A stretch of DNA of 64,000 nucleotides from Bacteroidales bacterium (GTDB lineage: Bacteria > Bacteroidota > Bacteroidia > Bacteroidales > Paludibacteraceae). Position 1 is the first letter of the stretch; the number at the start of each line of letters is the position of its first letter. Shown here one piece after another: positions 28,532-36,234 of this stretch. Location of the stretch: positions 1 to 64,000 of the forward strand of contig SUXE01000014.1 in assembly GCA_015061115.1 (NCBI GenBank). Reading direction: 5' to 3'. The notes under the pieces are model-generated. The model was not told the DNA's origin and ran no database searches. It worked only from the letters and a program-made list of their open reading frames with translations. Made by a program: the position numbers and the translations under genes.

Positions 28532-29680
28532 TTATAAATCGTAAAAATGCTTTTGTATCAAATTTTCAAGAGGGTATGTCCTGATGACATTCATGATGGC
28601 ATCACAAGTACCTTCCTTATAATATGGGTTAACGACATCTCTATGTCCATAAGCCACAACCTTTGCCAATCCTTCTTTTATTTCTTCAGCTGAATAGCCA
28701 CAATTCACCACACTGTCCGCCGCGATACGTCCTTTTTGACGATCTCCGATGTTGAGAGTCGGGATACCGAAACTTGGAACCTCTATGATACCACTCGAAG
28801 AATTACCCAACACGGCTGCCATGTGTCTGAGTGCTGAGAAATAACGTCGTTGTCCCAGTGATGGGATGAACATACAGCGGCCGGCACTCTTGTCGACATA
28901 TTCCTGTATTCGTCTGATGATAATCTGCGAATCTGTATCTGAATTGGAATATGTAAAAATAATATGGTAGTCTTTATAATTGTCGAGAGCGTCCAGCAAG
29001 TCCAGCACTTGAGTCTCAGACGACATGTCTGAAATGGTGACAGGATGGTATGTGCACAGAAAGCATTTGTCTGTAAGCTCAAAATCAAGACTTCGCTCAA
29101 TTTCTTCTTTTGACATGAAGTCATTCTTGAGTACGTTTTCAACACCTAAAGCACCTACATTAAACACACGTTCCGGCTGTTCTCCCAATTGGATAACACG
29201 TTTACGGTAAGCCTCTGTAGATGTGAAATGCAAATGACTCATCTTAGTGATCGCATGACGGATTGCGTCATCAAACGCTCCTTCCGTTATTTCTCCTCCA
29301 TGAAGATGAGCGATCGGTATTTTATATATGAGCGCAGCAGAGGCGACGGCAAGCATTTCATAACGGTCGCCAAGAATCAGCAGCATATCCGGGCGAAGGA
29401 TGTCAAACGCATCAGCGAAGCCGCTTACTCCTCGTCCGACTGACTTGGCCACAGAGTTTGCGTTATCAGGGGCACCGTCGTCGGCCATATATACCTTACA
29501 ATCGATAGTGAACCCATCTTTTTCTATTTCTTTATATGTCTCACCCTGGCGTTTCGAAAGATGCTGATTGGTAGCTATTATTTGCAGGATTAAGGCAGGA
29601 TCATTTTTGATCGCAGCCATCAAGCCTCTAAGAATACCGTATTCGGCACGACTTCCCGTCACCACGCAAATCTTTCTCAT
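28532..29680 (-). CDS. legG: UDP/GDP-sugar 2-epimerase (hydrolysing), NeuC/LegG
   Basis: 382 aa. ICVVTGSRAEYGILRGLMAAI is the start of hydrolysing 2-epimerases of the NeuC group; LILGDRYEMLAVASAALIYKIPIAHLHGGE and VLGNSSSGIIEVPSFGIPTLNIGDRQKGR are the conserved active-site blocks. It releases NDP and inverts C2 to give the hexose (2,4-diacetamido-mannose type) that NeuB condenses. One base separates it from the oxidoreductase downstream and it overlaps neuB by 4 bp. Confidence 0.92.
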   Translation of the reverse strand: MRKICVVTGSRAEYGILRGLMAAIKNDPALILQIIATNQHLSKRQGETYKEIEKDGFTIDCKVYMADDGAPDNANSVAKSVGRGVSGFADAFDILRPDMLLILGDRYEMLAVASAALIYKIPIAHLHGGEITEGAFDDAIRHAITKMSHLHFTSTEAYRKRVIQLGEQPERVFNVGALGVENVLKNDFMSKEEIERSLDFELTDKCFLCTYHPVTISDMSSETQVLDLLDALDNYKDYHIIFTYSNSDTDSQIIIRRIQEYVDKSAGRCMFIPSLGQRRYFSALRHMAAVLGNSSSGIIEVPSFGIPTLNIGDRQKGRIAADSVVNCGYSAEEIKEGLAKVVAYGHRDVVNPYYKEGTCDAIMNVIRTYPLENLIQKHFYDL

Positions 29681-30684
29681 AACGCTATCATCTCCTCCTC
29701 TTCAAAATCCTTTGTCGCGACTTTACCGATCACTTCATTCCACCGCATTGGGGAAATGCCATTTCCTGGGCGCTTTACAGTCAGATTATCTTCAGTAAAC
29801 ATTTCGCCCTTTTTTATAGGACATGCCGCGACGATACTCTTACGTGCTATCTCGATATTTTTCTGTTCTGATTCAGAAACGGTTTTATGGCCAGCCCCCA
29901 ACGCTCTCTCTATGTTACGGATAGAGACGACCATACTCTTTAATTCATCAGGCTCCAATGAAGCCTTATGGTCTGGACCTTCCATATTTTTATCTAAAGT
30001 AAAGTGTTTTTCTATCACTGTTGCGCCCAATGCGACAGCTGCAATCGGAACCTCAATGCCTTTAGTATGGTCTGAATATCCGACATTGACTCCAAATCTG
30101 TCCCTGATCTCAAGCATTGCCCTAAGATTAACATCCTCATATGGTGTAGGATATTCCGTGTTGCAATGCAATATGGTGATCTGCTCTTTTTCCACACCGA
30201 ATTCAACCAGGACATTTACCGTCGCCTCAATATCCGAAAGTTCACACATCCCAGTTGATAAGATGACCGGTTCATGATATTGAGCGATCTTACGCAGATA
30301 CGGATAGTTTGTGATTTCACCAGAAGGGATTTTCCACAAGCCAAGATCAAGAGAATGAAGATATTCAATGGAATCCATGTCGAACGCAGTGGAAAAGAAA
30401 CGGATTCCTTTCTCATGGCAATAAGCCATCAGCTCTTCATGATCTGCATGTGAAAGCTCTAATTTTTTCAGCATCGCCAACTGGCCTTCATCTTTCTTTC
30501 CAATATTACGTTGCTGATACTCAGCCTGTCGTGCGGCCTTAGACACTAACTTCTCTGATTTGAAAGTTTGGAATTTGATAATGTCAACGCCAGCCTCAAC
30601 AGCCTTATCTATAAGTTGTTTTGCAATATCCAGCGATCCATTATGGTTTACACCAGCCTCCGCTATTATAAGGACATGCTTCAT
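29677..30684 (-). CDS. legI: N-acetylneuraminate/legionaminate synthase, NeuB/LegI
   Basis: 335 aa. TIM-barrel start LIIAEAGVNHNGSLDIAKQLIDKAVEAGVDIIKFQTF and LWKIPSGEITNYPYLRKIA, NVGYSDHTKGIEVPIAAVALGATVIEKHFTLDK are NeuB signatures; the C-terminal ~60 residues (KKGEMFTEDNLTVKRPGNGISP) are the SAF/antifreeze-like lid. It condenses phosphoenolpyruvate with a 6-carbon N-acetylated mannose derivative to make the nine-carbon acid. Length and both domains are complete. Overlaps neighbours by 4 bp on both sides. Confidence 0.93.
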   Translation of the reverse strand: MKHVLIIAEAGVNHNGSLDIAKQLIDKAVEAGVDIIKFQTFKSEKLVSKAARQAEYQQRNIGKKDEGQLAMLKKLELSHADHEELMAYCHEKGIRFFSTAFDMDSIEYLHSLDLGLWKIPSGEITNYPYLRKIAQYHEPVILSTGMCELSDIEATVNVLVEFGVEKEQITILHCNTEYPTPYEDVNLRAMLEIRDRFGVNVGYSDHTKGIEVPIAAVALGATVIEKHFTLDKNMEGPDHKASLEPDELKSMVVSIRNIERALGAGHKTVSESEQKNIEIARKSIVAACPIKKGEMFTEDNLTVKRPGNGISPMRWNEVIGKVATKDFEEEEMIAL

Positions 30685-31322
30685 TTAATTTTCACTTTTA
30701 AGATTGCAGGATTACCCGAATAAATGCCCTTCGTCGATATACTCTTACGGACAAGAGATCCAGCTCCGACAATGATGTCTTCTCCTATTGTGATGCCATT
30801 GGCAAGTACGGACTGGCTTCCTACAAACACTCTGTCTCCGATCTTGCAGTCGCCATTCACCATAGTTCCAGTAGAGATATGGCATTGATCTCCGATCCGA
30901 GCGTCATGCTCGACATTGCAGAACGTATTGATAATACAATTACAACCAATTCTTGCCCCAGCATTTACAAAGGCTTGATGCATGACGACGGTGCCCTCTC
31001 CTATCTCCGCATATTTGGAAACTCTTGCTGTGGATGCCACAAGCGTCGCCAATCGGCCGCCCGCATTCTTGATCTGATCAAAAATTCGGATACGTATGGC
31101 AGGATTTTTTATGAACCCTACGGTTATGACAAAATCCGATTTATCAACATATTGGGGAATGTCAGCATCCGTTCCAATCACCTTATAGTCAAGTACAAGT
31201 TTACCGACCTCTTCCGGCATATCAAGTATACCAAGGATATTATACCCTGCGGATTCCGCGACTTCAATCACAGACTTGCAATGTCCACCGCCTCCTACAA
31301 GGATTAGATTTTTATTTTCCAT
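30681..31322 (-). CDS. legH: NeuD/PglD/LegH-type sugar N-acetyltransferase
   Basis: 213 aa. N-terminal LILVGGGGHCKSVIEVAESAGY is the PglB/NeuD NDP-sugar-binding Rossmann piece; the C-terminal half is a left-handed beta helix (EIGEGTVVMHQAFVNAGARIG, VEHDARIGDQCHISTG, GDRVFVGSQSVLANG, GEDIIVGAGSLVRKS). NCNVEHD contains the expected catalytic histidine. It acetylates the 4-amino group made by LegC. The start abuts the LegC stop codon. Confidence 0.9.
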   Translation of the reverse strand: MENKNLILVGGGGHCKSVIEVAESAGYNILGILDMPEEVGKLVLDYKVIGTDADIPQYVDKSDFVITVGFIKNPAIRIRIFDQIKNAGGRLATLVASTARVSKYAEIGEGTVVMHQAFVNAGARIGCNCIINTFCNVEHDARIGDQCHISTGTMVNGDCKIGDRVFVGSQSVLANGITIGEDIIVGAGSLVRKSISTKGIYSGNPAILKVKIK

Positions 31323-32480
31323 CTACAGTTTAACACTTGAAGGTATATTCACAACACGGTCAGCAAACCATATGGTATTCTTCAACCCATCGTTTTCACA
31401 ATTCTCAAACATTGGCAGACGATTCATCAACTCCCAAATAGGACGGGTCATGACTCCATTGTCGTTAGTCTGCTGAAGGAAGTCGACCTGAGCATCTTTG
31501 TCCTTCAAGATAACGACATTCAACCAATAGTTGGAGAAAGAATTCTCCGGCTCAACGAAAAATTCTATGTCATCAATATTTTTGAAGAACTCCGCATAAG
31601 CAGAGGCTGTCTCTCGCTTGCTCGCGATATACTTGTCCAAATTTTCCAACTGGGCACATCCGAGAGCCGCATTGATATTAGGCATACGGTAATTATATCC
31701 GATATGATCATGACGGAATTCCCATCTATGAGGAATTTTAGCCTGAGTTGTGATATGCTTGGCATAAGCGGCCAACTCCTCATCATTAAACAGCATCATA
31801 CCACCACCGCCAGTGGTTATTGTCTTGTTTCCATTAAAGGAAATAGCTCCGACTTTGCCAAATGTTCCTGTATGTTTTCCTTTATAGCGTGAACCTATCG
31901 ATTCAGCCGCATCTTCAACCAATTCTATATGATATTCCTCACAAACAGCCGCCAACTCGTCTATTCTGACGGGATGTCCGAACGTATGCATAGGCACACA
32001 TGCCTTCACCCTACGTCCGGTGTTCTTGTTAAAACATTCTCCTTTACGGATTTCCGCATTCTTCACAAGCCATTGTTTGACCGCATCAGGAGAAAGTCCC
32101 ATAGTGGAACGATCCACATCGATAAACACAGGATGAGCTCCGATGTAAGAAAGAGCGTTACACGTCGCTATAAAAGTAAGTGCCTGCGTAAGCACTTCAT
32201 CATCACGCTCCACACCCGAAAGCATCAACGACATGTGGAGAGCATTCGTGCCACTCACACACACAACAGCTTTCTTCGCTCCTGTATAACGGGCTATCTC
32301 CTCCTCGAAACGGTCAACAAATTTACCTACAGACGACACGAATGTGGTGTCGATACACTCTTCTAGATATTTTTTCTCATTTCCCGCGAACACAGGAACT
32401 GAAAGCGGTGTAAATTCTTGATTTCCGTATAACTCTTTTATGAAACTAATCGTTTTTGAATAATCAGCCATAACTGCCAT
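31323..32480 (-). CDS. legC: LegC-type UDP/GDP-4-keto-6-deoxy-sugar 4-aminotransferase
   Basis: 385 aa (ATG at 32480; 32471 also possible). PLP family DegT: Lys219 in FNGNKTITTGGGGMM is the Schiff-base lysine, Asp190 in VEDAAESIGSRYKG the ring-nitrogen partner. The N-terminal ~25 residues ahead of PLSVPVFAGNEKKYL are an extension seen in LegC-type enzymes. It aminates C4 of the product of LegB. Sits 15 bp after the legB stop. A PseC-like role is less likely because no pse-type genes are present. Confidence 0.9.
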   Translation of the reverse strand: MAVMADYSKTISFIKELYGNQEFTPLSVPVFAGNEKKYLEECIDTTFVSSVGKFVDRFEEEIARYTGAKKAVVCVSGTNALHMSLMLSGVERDDEVLTQALTFIATCNALSYIGAHPVFIDVDRSTMGLSPDAVKQWLVKNAEIRKGECFNKNTGRRVKACVPMHTFGHPVRIDELAAVCEEYHIELVEDAAESIGSRYKGKHTGTFGKVGAISFNGNKTITTGGGGMMLFNDEELAAYAKHITTQAKIPHRWEFRHDHIGYNYRMPNINAALGCAQLENLDKYIASKRETASAYAEFFKNIDDIEFFVEPENSFSNYWLNVVILKDKDAQVDFLQQTNDNGVMTRPIWELMNRLPMFENCENDGLKNTIWFADRVVNIPSSVKL

Positions 32481-32495
32481 AGCTATAATTACAAA

Positions 32496-33704
32496 TTACA
32501 TTTTCTGATCCAAATTCTTTCCCTTCTCCTCATGCTCGAAGTTAGGGATGAATCGTTTGATGGCCTCCACAACCTGTCCTTTTGTGAAATCAGGAGATGA
32601 AAAGATCCCCTCAAGTTCTGAAAAGAAGCTGTTTACTTCATCCATTGGTCTGCGAGTACTCTCACAGACGACACCCAGACTTGTGAAACGATCCATATCC
32701 ACTTTTTCTCCAGGAACATAAAATTCCTCGTATGCTTTCTCTCCCGTAGTATCGCTTTTGAAGTAGACGACGGGATATGTATCAGACTCATAAGACATTC
32801 CAGCGGCATACTTTTTGGCCTCTGAATCATTCTGACATTCCATCTTTTTGAAGCCCTCCGCCTTTACAAAATCGTCACATATAGATGAGAATGTCAACAT
32901 CTGCTCCTCACCCAACTTAGGGAAGAACACCTCTCCGCTATTTCCAAGGATACATGCAAGCATACAGATCTGCCCACTCTCTTCCGGCGAAACAAAATAA
33001 CGTTTCACATCAGATGGCGCGGCCAAAGGTTGTTTCTTCTGAAGTCGGTGGATCCATCCGTCAGGCAAAGATCCATTAGAGAAAGCGACATTGGCAAAAC
33101 GAGCTGTGGTCACCTTGAAATATCTGTTGTATGCCATGACAAGATCCTCCATGATTCGTTTGGAAGCTCCCATGATATTAACCGGATTGGCAGCTTTGTC
33201 TGTCGACACGCAGAAAAAATGTTTAGGCGGATATACAGTCAGAAGATCCATCAGTTTCTTTGCCTTTATGTCATTGTTCTCAATAAGAGCCTGAACAGAA
33301 TACTTGTCCTTCTCTGAACGCACATGTTTATGAGCTGAGAAATTAGCGACAATATCAAAACCTTTCTCTTCTCTGAAAATACGTTCAAAAATAGGGTCCG
33401 CAAAATTCAGTGTATAACAACGGAACTCATCAGGACAATAAAGTCCATCCGTAGACCGGACATCACGCACCAATTCCGCCAATCCATTCTCGTTAAGGTC
33501 CACCACAACAACGGATTTTGGCTCAAAACGCAAAACAGCCTTTATGAATGAAGACCCAATTGACCCTGCGCCTCCAATCACACAAACCGTTTTCCCTTTT
33601 ATCTCCTGAGTCAATTTATCTTTGTTGGCCTCAATATCAGGGACAAACATACTTACGGGACGTGAGATAACACTATCCGCTATGAATTTTTCCAGATTAA
33701 ACAT
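32496..33704 (-). CDS. legB: NDP-GlcNAc 4,6-dehydratase, LegB (CapD-related SDR)
   Basis: 402 aa. GKTVCVIGGAGSIGSSFIKA is the NAD-binding motif; CVSTDKAANPVNIMGASKRIMEDL holds the catalytic TDK and xxxSK pattern of the CapD/FlaA1 group; VKRYFVSPEESGQICMLA follows. It dehydrates UDP- or GDP-GlcNAc to the 4-keto-6-deoxy sugar, the first committed step of legionaminic acid. The C-terminal KRFIPNFEHEEKGKNLDQKM is typical of LegB. First gene of the operon, with a 300-nt leader containing the conserved hairpin at 33884-33930. Confidence 0.9.
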   Translation of the reverse strand: MFNLEKFIADSVISRPVSMFVPDIEANKDKLTQEIKGKTVCVIGGAGSIGSSFIKAVLRFEPKSVVVVDLNENGLAELVRDVRSTDGLYCPDEFRCYTLNFADPIFERIFREEKGFDIVANFSAHKHVRSEKDKYSVQALIENNDIKAKKLMDLLTVYPPKHFFCVSTDKAANPVNIMGASKRIMEDLVMAYNRYFKVTTARFANVAFSNGSLPDGWIHRLQKKQPLAAPSDVKRYFVSPEESGQICMLACILGNSGEVFFPKLGEEQMLTFSSICDDFVKAEGFKKMECQNDSEAKKYAAGMSYESDTYPVVYFKSDTTGEKAYEEFYVPGEKVDMDRFTSLGVVCESTRRPMDEVNSFFSELEGIFSSPDFTKGQVVEAIKRFIPNFEHEEKGKNLDQKM

Positions 33705-33883
33705 ACTATGATTTCGATAAAAGCAGACCTGTTTTCATCCGTCTATTTCCAACTCTATGTTATCACAATTCCGTCGGCATACATAAATAGCAAAAATGGA
33801 TAGGCACCAATAAATCCGACGAATATCTGTATGTTGGATCAGTGAAATTCAGGCAACCGTCATAAATTATTTTAAACGCATAA

Positions 33884-33930
33884 CACTATCGCTCAAAATT
33901 TTCTAAAAATAATGAGTTTGCGAAATAGTG
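33884..33930 (-). promoter_or_regulatory. Conserved leader hairpin, copy A (legB leader)
   Basis: On the minus strand, CACTA/TAGTG outer pairs, TCG/CGA, then CTCA/TGAG around a T/A-rich loop. The flanking ~75 bp and the positions align with copy B at 24613-24662 (about three quarters identical by eye). It starts about 70 nt after the predicted transcription start and about 180 nt before legB. Possible antitermination or pausing site for the NusG-like protein encoded divergently at 34086. Confidence 0.55.
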
Positions 33931-34004
33931 TAAAAAAAGCTAAATAGGATTTATTTTTCACAGCAAAACACAGAGTTTTGCAAAAAAATCAATGTAAAAC
34001 GTCA

Positions 34005-34036
34005 CGAAGGTAATAAAAAAGCCCGTTGAGGGCAAA
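34005..34036 (-). promoter_or_regulatory. Promoter of the nonulosonate operon
   Basis: Minus strand: TTTG (34033-34036), 20-nt spacer, TACCTTCG (34005-34012; one mismatch to TAnnTTTG). Spacer contains GCCC-TCAAC-GGGC followed by six T, the same hairpin-plus-T arrangement as in the promoter at 24739-24770. In the divergent direction the NusG-like gene starts at 34086. Confidence 0.6.
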
Positions 34037-34085
34037 ACAAATACAAAAAAATGTATATTTTCGCACGAGCAAAATTTAAAATAAG

Positions 34086-35354
34086 ATGGCACAAATCTCA
34101 AAGGCACTAAATAATTCCGAGCTAAACTGGTTCAGAATAAATCTGACAAAAAGAAAAGAATTAGACGCCTTTAGGAACATTATAATAGACAAGGTAAACA
34201 AATACAACCAAAAAGAAGATGCAGAGAGTGACGAAGAGACTGACGTCGACTGCATCAAACGTCGTTACCTATTCCCTTCCAACACCAGCAATGTCAACGG
34301 CTATTACGAATCCATCATGAGCAATATAAAATTCTCCTGTTGGGTGAAATGCACTGAAGATGAACTGCTGGAAATGCTCGACGAACTAAACGACAATCAA
34401 ATCACAGCAGACACTTCTCGCAAAAGCAACAGCGGCGTCATACGTGTGGTGAACGAAACCGACGTCAACACGCTGAACTGGATAATCAAACACGCCCCAC
34501 AGAATCTTTTCAGAGCCAACACCATACCTGCCGAGACAAAACATGCGACACTTTCTGTCCCAGGTGGTGTGATATTGGAAGGAGAACTCAGCAAAATGCG
34601 AGGCAATGTAAACACCGACAAATTCTTTTTCTCAGTATTGGGTACAGATCTGTTTATGGTGATAAACAAAGGTGACGCCGAGGAAGTCGTCGATATCTCA
34701 CAAGAAATAGAGAACGCGAAAAAAGCCAACGACAATGACAAAGCCAACAAAGCAAAACAATGGATGGTACTTAGGGTTTCTCGCGGTTCCGAGCAATCTC
34801 TGGAAAAAAAGATAGAGCTTTGGAAAAAGAATAACGATTCTGACGTCTGTGTCGAGACTTATTTGCCAACCTACATAAAAGACATAAAAAGATGCGGCAA
34901 TATAATCGGACAGAGAAAAGCTCTCTTCTGCCCCGGATATTTGTTCATTCACACTTCCATCGCGGATATTCTCCGTATTGAGTCTGACAAACTTTGGGAC
35001 GGTTCGTTCATCTCCAGACTCTTGGTTCGCCAGTCGATGAGAAAAAACAACAACGAAAGCCAGGCTCTTAAAATATCAGATGCGGAGATGGCTGATTTCA
35101 AATTTGCAGTCAACTCCAACTTGACCAACATCGCCCTTGATGCGGAGGACTATGTTGACAATGAGCTTGTGAGATACTATAATCCAGGCAGTCCGTTCAA
35201 CCAGAAAATCGGCAGAGTCTTGCACAAAGGAGAGACGCTATACCTTTCGTTTCTTCCACTCGGAGGCATCATGAATTTCACGAAAGCTATTAAAATTGAA
35301 AGTTCGCAAATACGCAAATTATCAAACAAAGAACTAGCAGAACTGAATGAATGA
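34086..35354 (+). CDS. UpxY-like NusG paralogue with two NusG-like modules
   Basis: 422 aa. The second half is a recognisable NusG N-terminal domain (226-300: QWMVLRVSRGSEQSLEKKIE, VETYLPTY, ALFCPGYLFIHTS) plus a KOW-like region (332-412). The first half repeats this plan in more diverged form: NWFRINLTKRKELDAF (14-29), RRYLFPS, KFSCWVKCTEDELLEML, then VPGGVILEGELSKMRGN with FSVLGTDLFMVI, like the KOW part of UpxY. NusG paralogues of this kind bind RNA polymerase and keep it transcribing long capsule operons. A linker rich in K/N/D (204-224) joins the halves. Usual UpxY length is about 170-200 aa, so this is twice that. It is divergent from legB and probably acts on that operon. Confidence 0.78.
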   Translation: MAQISKALNNSELNWFRINLTKRKELDAFRNIIIDKVNKYNQKEDAESDEETDVDCIKRRYLFPSNTSNVNGYYESIMSNIKFSCWVKCTEDELLEMLDELNDNQITADTSRKSNSGVIRVVNETDVNTLNWIIKHAPQNLFRANTIPAETKHATLSVPGGVILEGELSKMRGNVNTDKFFFSVLGTDLFMVINKGDAEEVVDISQEIENAKKANDNDKANKAKQWMVLRVSRGSEQSLEKKIELWKKNNDSDVCVETYLPTYIKDIKRCGNIIGQRKALFCPGYLFIHTSIADILRIESDKLWDGSFISRLLVRQSMRKNNNESQALKISDAEMADFKFAVNSNLTNIALDAEDYVDNELVRYYNPGSPFNQKIGRVLHKGETLYLSFLPLGGIMNFTKAIKIESSQIRKLSNKELAELNE

Positions 35355-35440
35355 CAAAAAACTCATTTTTTCAACAGCTTGAATTTCACTCCAATAAGCA
35401 AAAAAGTGATTTTTTACCATAAAAAAAATTGGCCAAAGCT

Positions 35441-35471
35441 ATTGCAAAACCAAGAAAAGGATATATCTTTG
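35441..35471 (+). promoter_or_regulatory. Promoter of tRNA-Gly
   Basis: ATTG (35441-35444), 19-nt spacer, TATCTTTG (35464-35471), in front of the tRNA beginning at 35482. A one-base deviation from TTTG in the -33 element. Confidence 0.7.
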
Positions 35472-35481
35472 CAGTGCAAAT

Positions 35482-35554
35482 GCGGAAGTAGCTCAGTTGA
35501 TAGAGCAATAGCCTTCCAAGCTGTGGGTCGCGGGTTTGAGCCCCGTCTTCCGCT
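35482..35554 (+). tRNA. tRNA-Gly (anticodon TCC)
   Basis: 73-nt cloverleaf: acceptor arms GCGGAAG (35482-35488) and CTTCCGC (35547-35553), discriminator T; D arm GCTC/GAGC; anticodon stem ATAGC/GCTGT with loop CTTCCAA, so anticodon TCC (35515-35517), reading GGA/GGG; T arm GCGGG/CCCGT with loop TTTGAGC. CCA is not encoded. It lies inside the polysaccharide region between the NusG-like gene and the WlbB-type gene. Confidence 0.96.
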
Positions 35555-35560
35555 CTACAA

Positions 35561-35593
35561 AAGAACCTCAGACTCTGTTTGAGGTTCTTTTTT
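35561..35593 (+). terminator. Rho-independent terminator after tRNA-Gly
   Basis: AAGAACCTCA (35561-35570) pairs with TGAGGTTCTT (35580-35589), followed by a T tract. It ends only 7 nt after the tRNA 3' end. Confidence 0.85.
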
Positions 35594-35631
35594 GTTTAGG
35601 AAAAAGGATTTTATTACTACATTATATAACT

Positions 35632-36234
35632 ATGAACCAGAACTTCTATTACCATGAAACAGCGGTCCTTGACGACGGTTGCAATGTCGGCGAAGGAAGC
35701 AAGATATGGCATTTTTCTCACTTGATGGCAGGTTGCACAATCGGAAAAAATTGTAATATCGGCCAGAATGTATATGTAGCAGCCTCAGCTGTGCTTGGCG
35801 ATGGTGTGAAGGTACAAAACAATGTCTCAATCTACGACGGTGTGGTTTGCAAAGACAATGTGTTCATAGGGCCATCCGTAGTTTTCACCAACGTCATCAA
35901 CCCACGAGCATTCATCGACAGGAAAGATGAATATAAGCAGACAACTATAGAAGAGGGTGCAAGCATCGGAGCTAATGCCACTATTGTTTGCGGCAATAAA
36001 ATCGGCAAATATGCGTTTGTAGGTGCAGGCAGCGTTGTGACACACGACGTATTGGATTTCGAATTGGTCGCAGGCGTTCCAGCCGCCCACGTAGGATGGG
36101 TCAGCAAAGAGGGCTTCCGTCTGGAGTTCAATCGCTATGGTATCGCATTTTGCCACGAATCAAAAGAAACATACACTTTGAAAGGCGGTCAAGTATCTAT
36201 ACTGCAAAAAACAGACAATAATGATAACAAATAG
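35632..36234 (+). CDS. wlbB: WlbB/WbpD-type UDP-2-acetamido-3-amino-glucuronate N-acetyltransferase
   Basis: About 200 aa from ATG at 35632; an in-frame ATG at 35536 would run through the tRNA and its terminator. Left-handed beta helix from HETAVLDDGCNVGEGSKIWHFSH through CTIGKNCNIGQNVYVA, VKVQNNVSIYDGV, FIGPSVVFTNVINPRA, SIGANATIVCGNKIGKYAFVGAGSVV, VAGVPAAHVGWVS. This order matches WbpD/WlbB enzymes that acetylate the 3-amino group of UDP-GlcNAc(3N)A. Overlaps the oxidase gene by 14 bp. Confidence 0.9.
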   Translation: MNQNFYYHETAVLDDGCNVGEGSKIWHFSHLMAGCTIGKNCNIGQNVYVAASAVLGDGVKVQNNVSIYDGVVCKDNVFIGPSVVFTNVINPRAFIDRKDEYKQTTIEEGASIGANATIVCGNKIGKYAFVGAGSVVTHDVLDFELVAGVPAAHVGWVSKEGFRLEFNRYGIAFCHESKETYTLKGGQVSILQKTDNNDNK

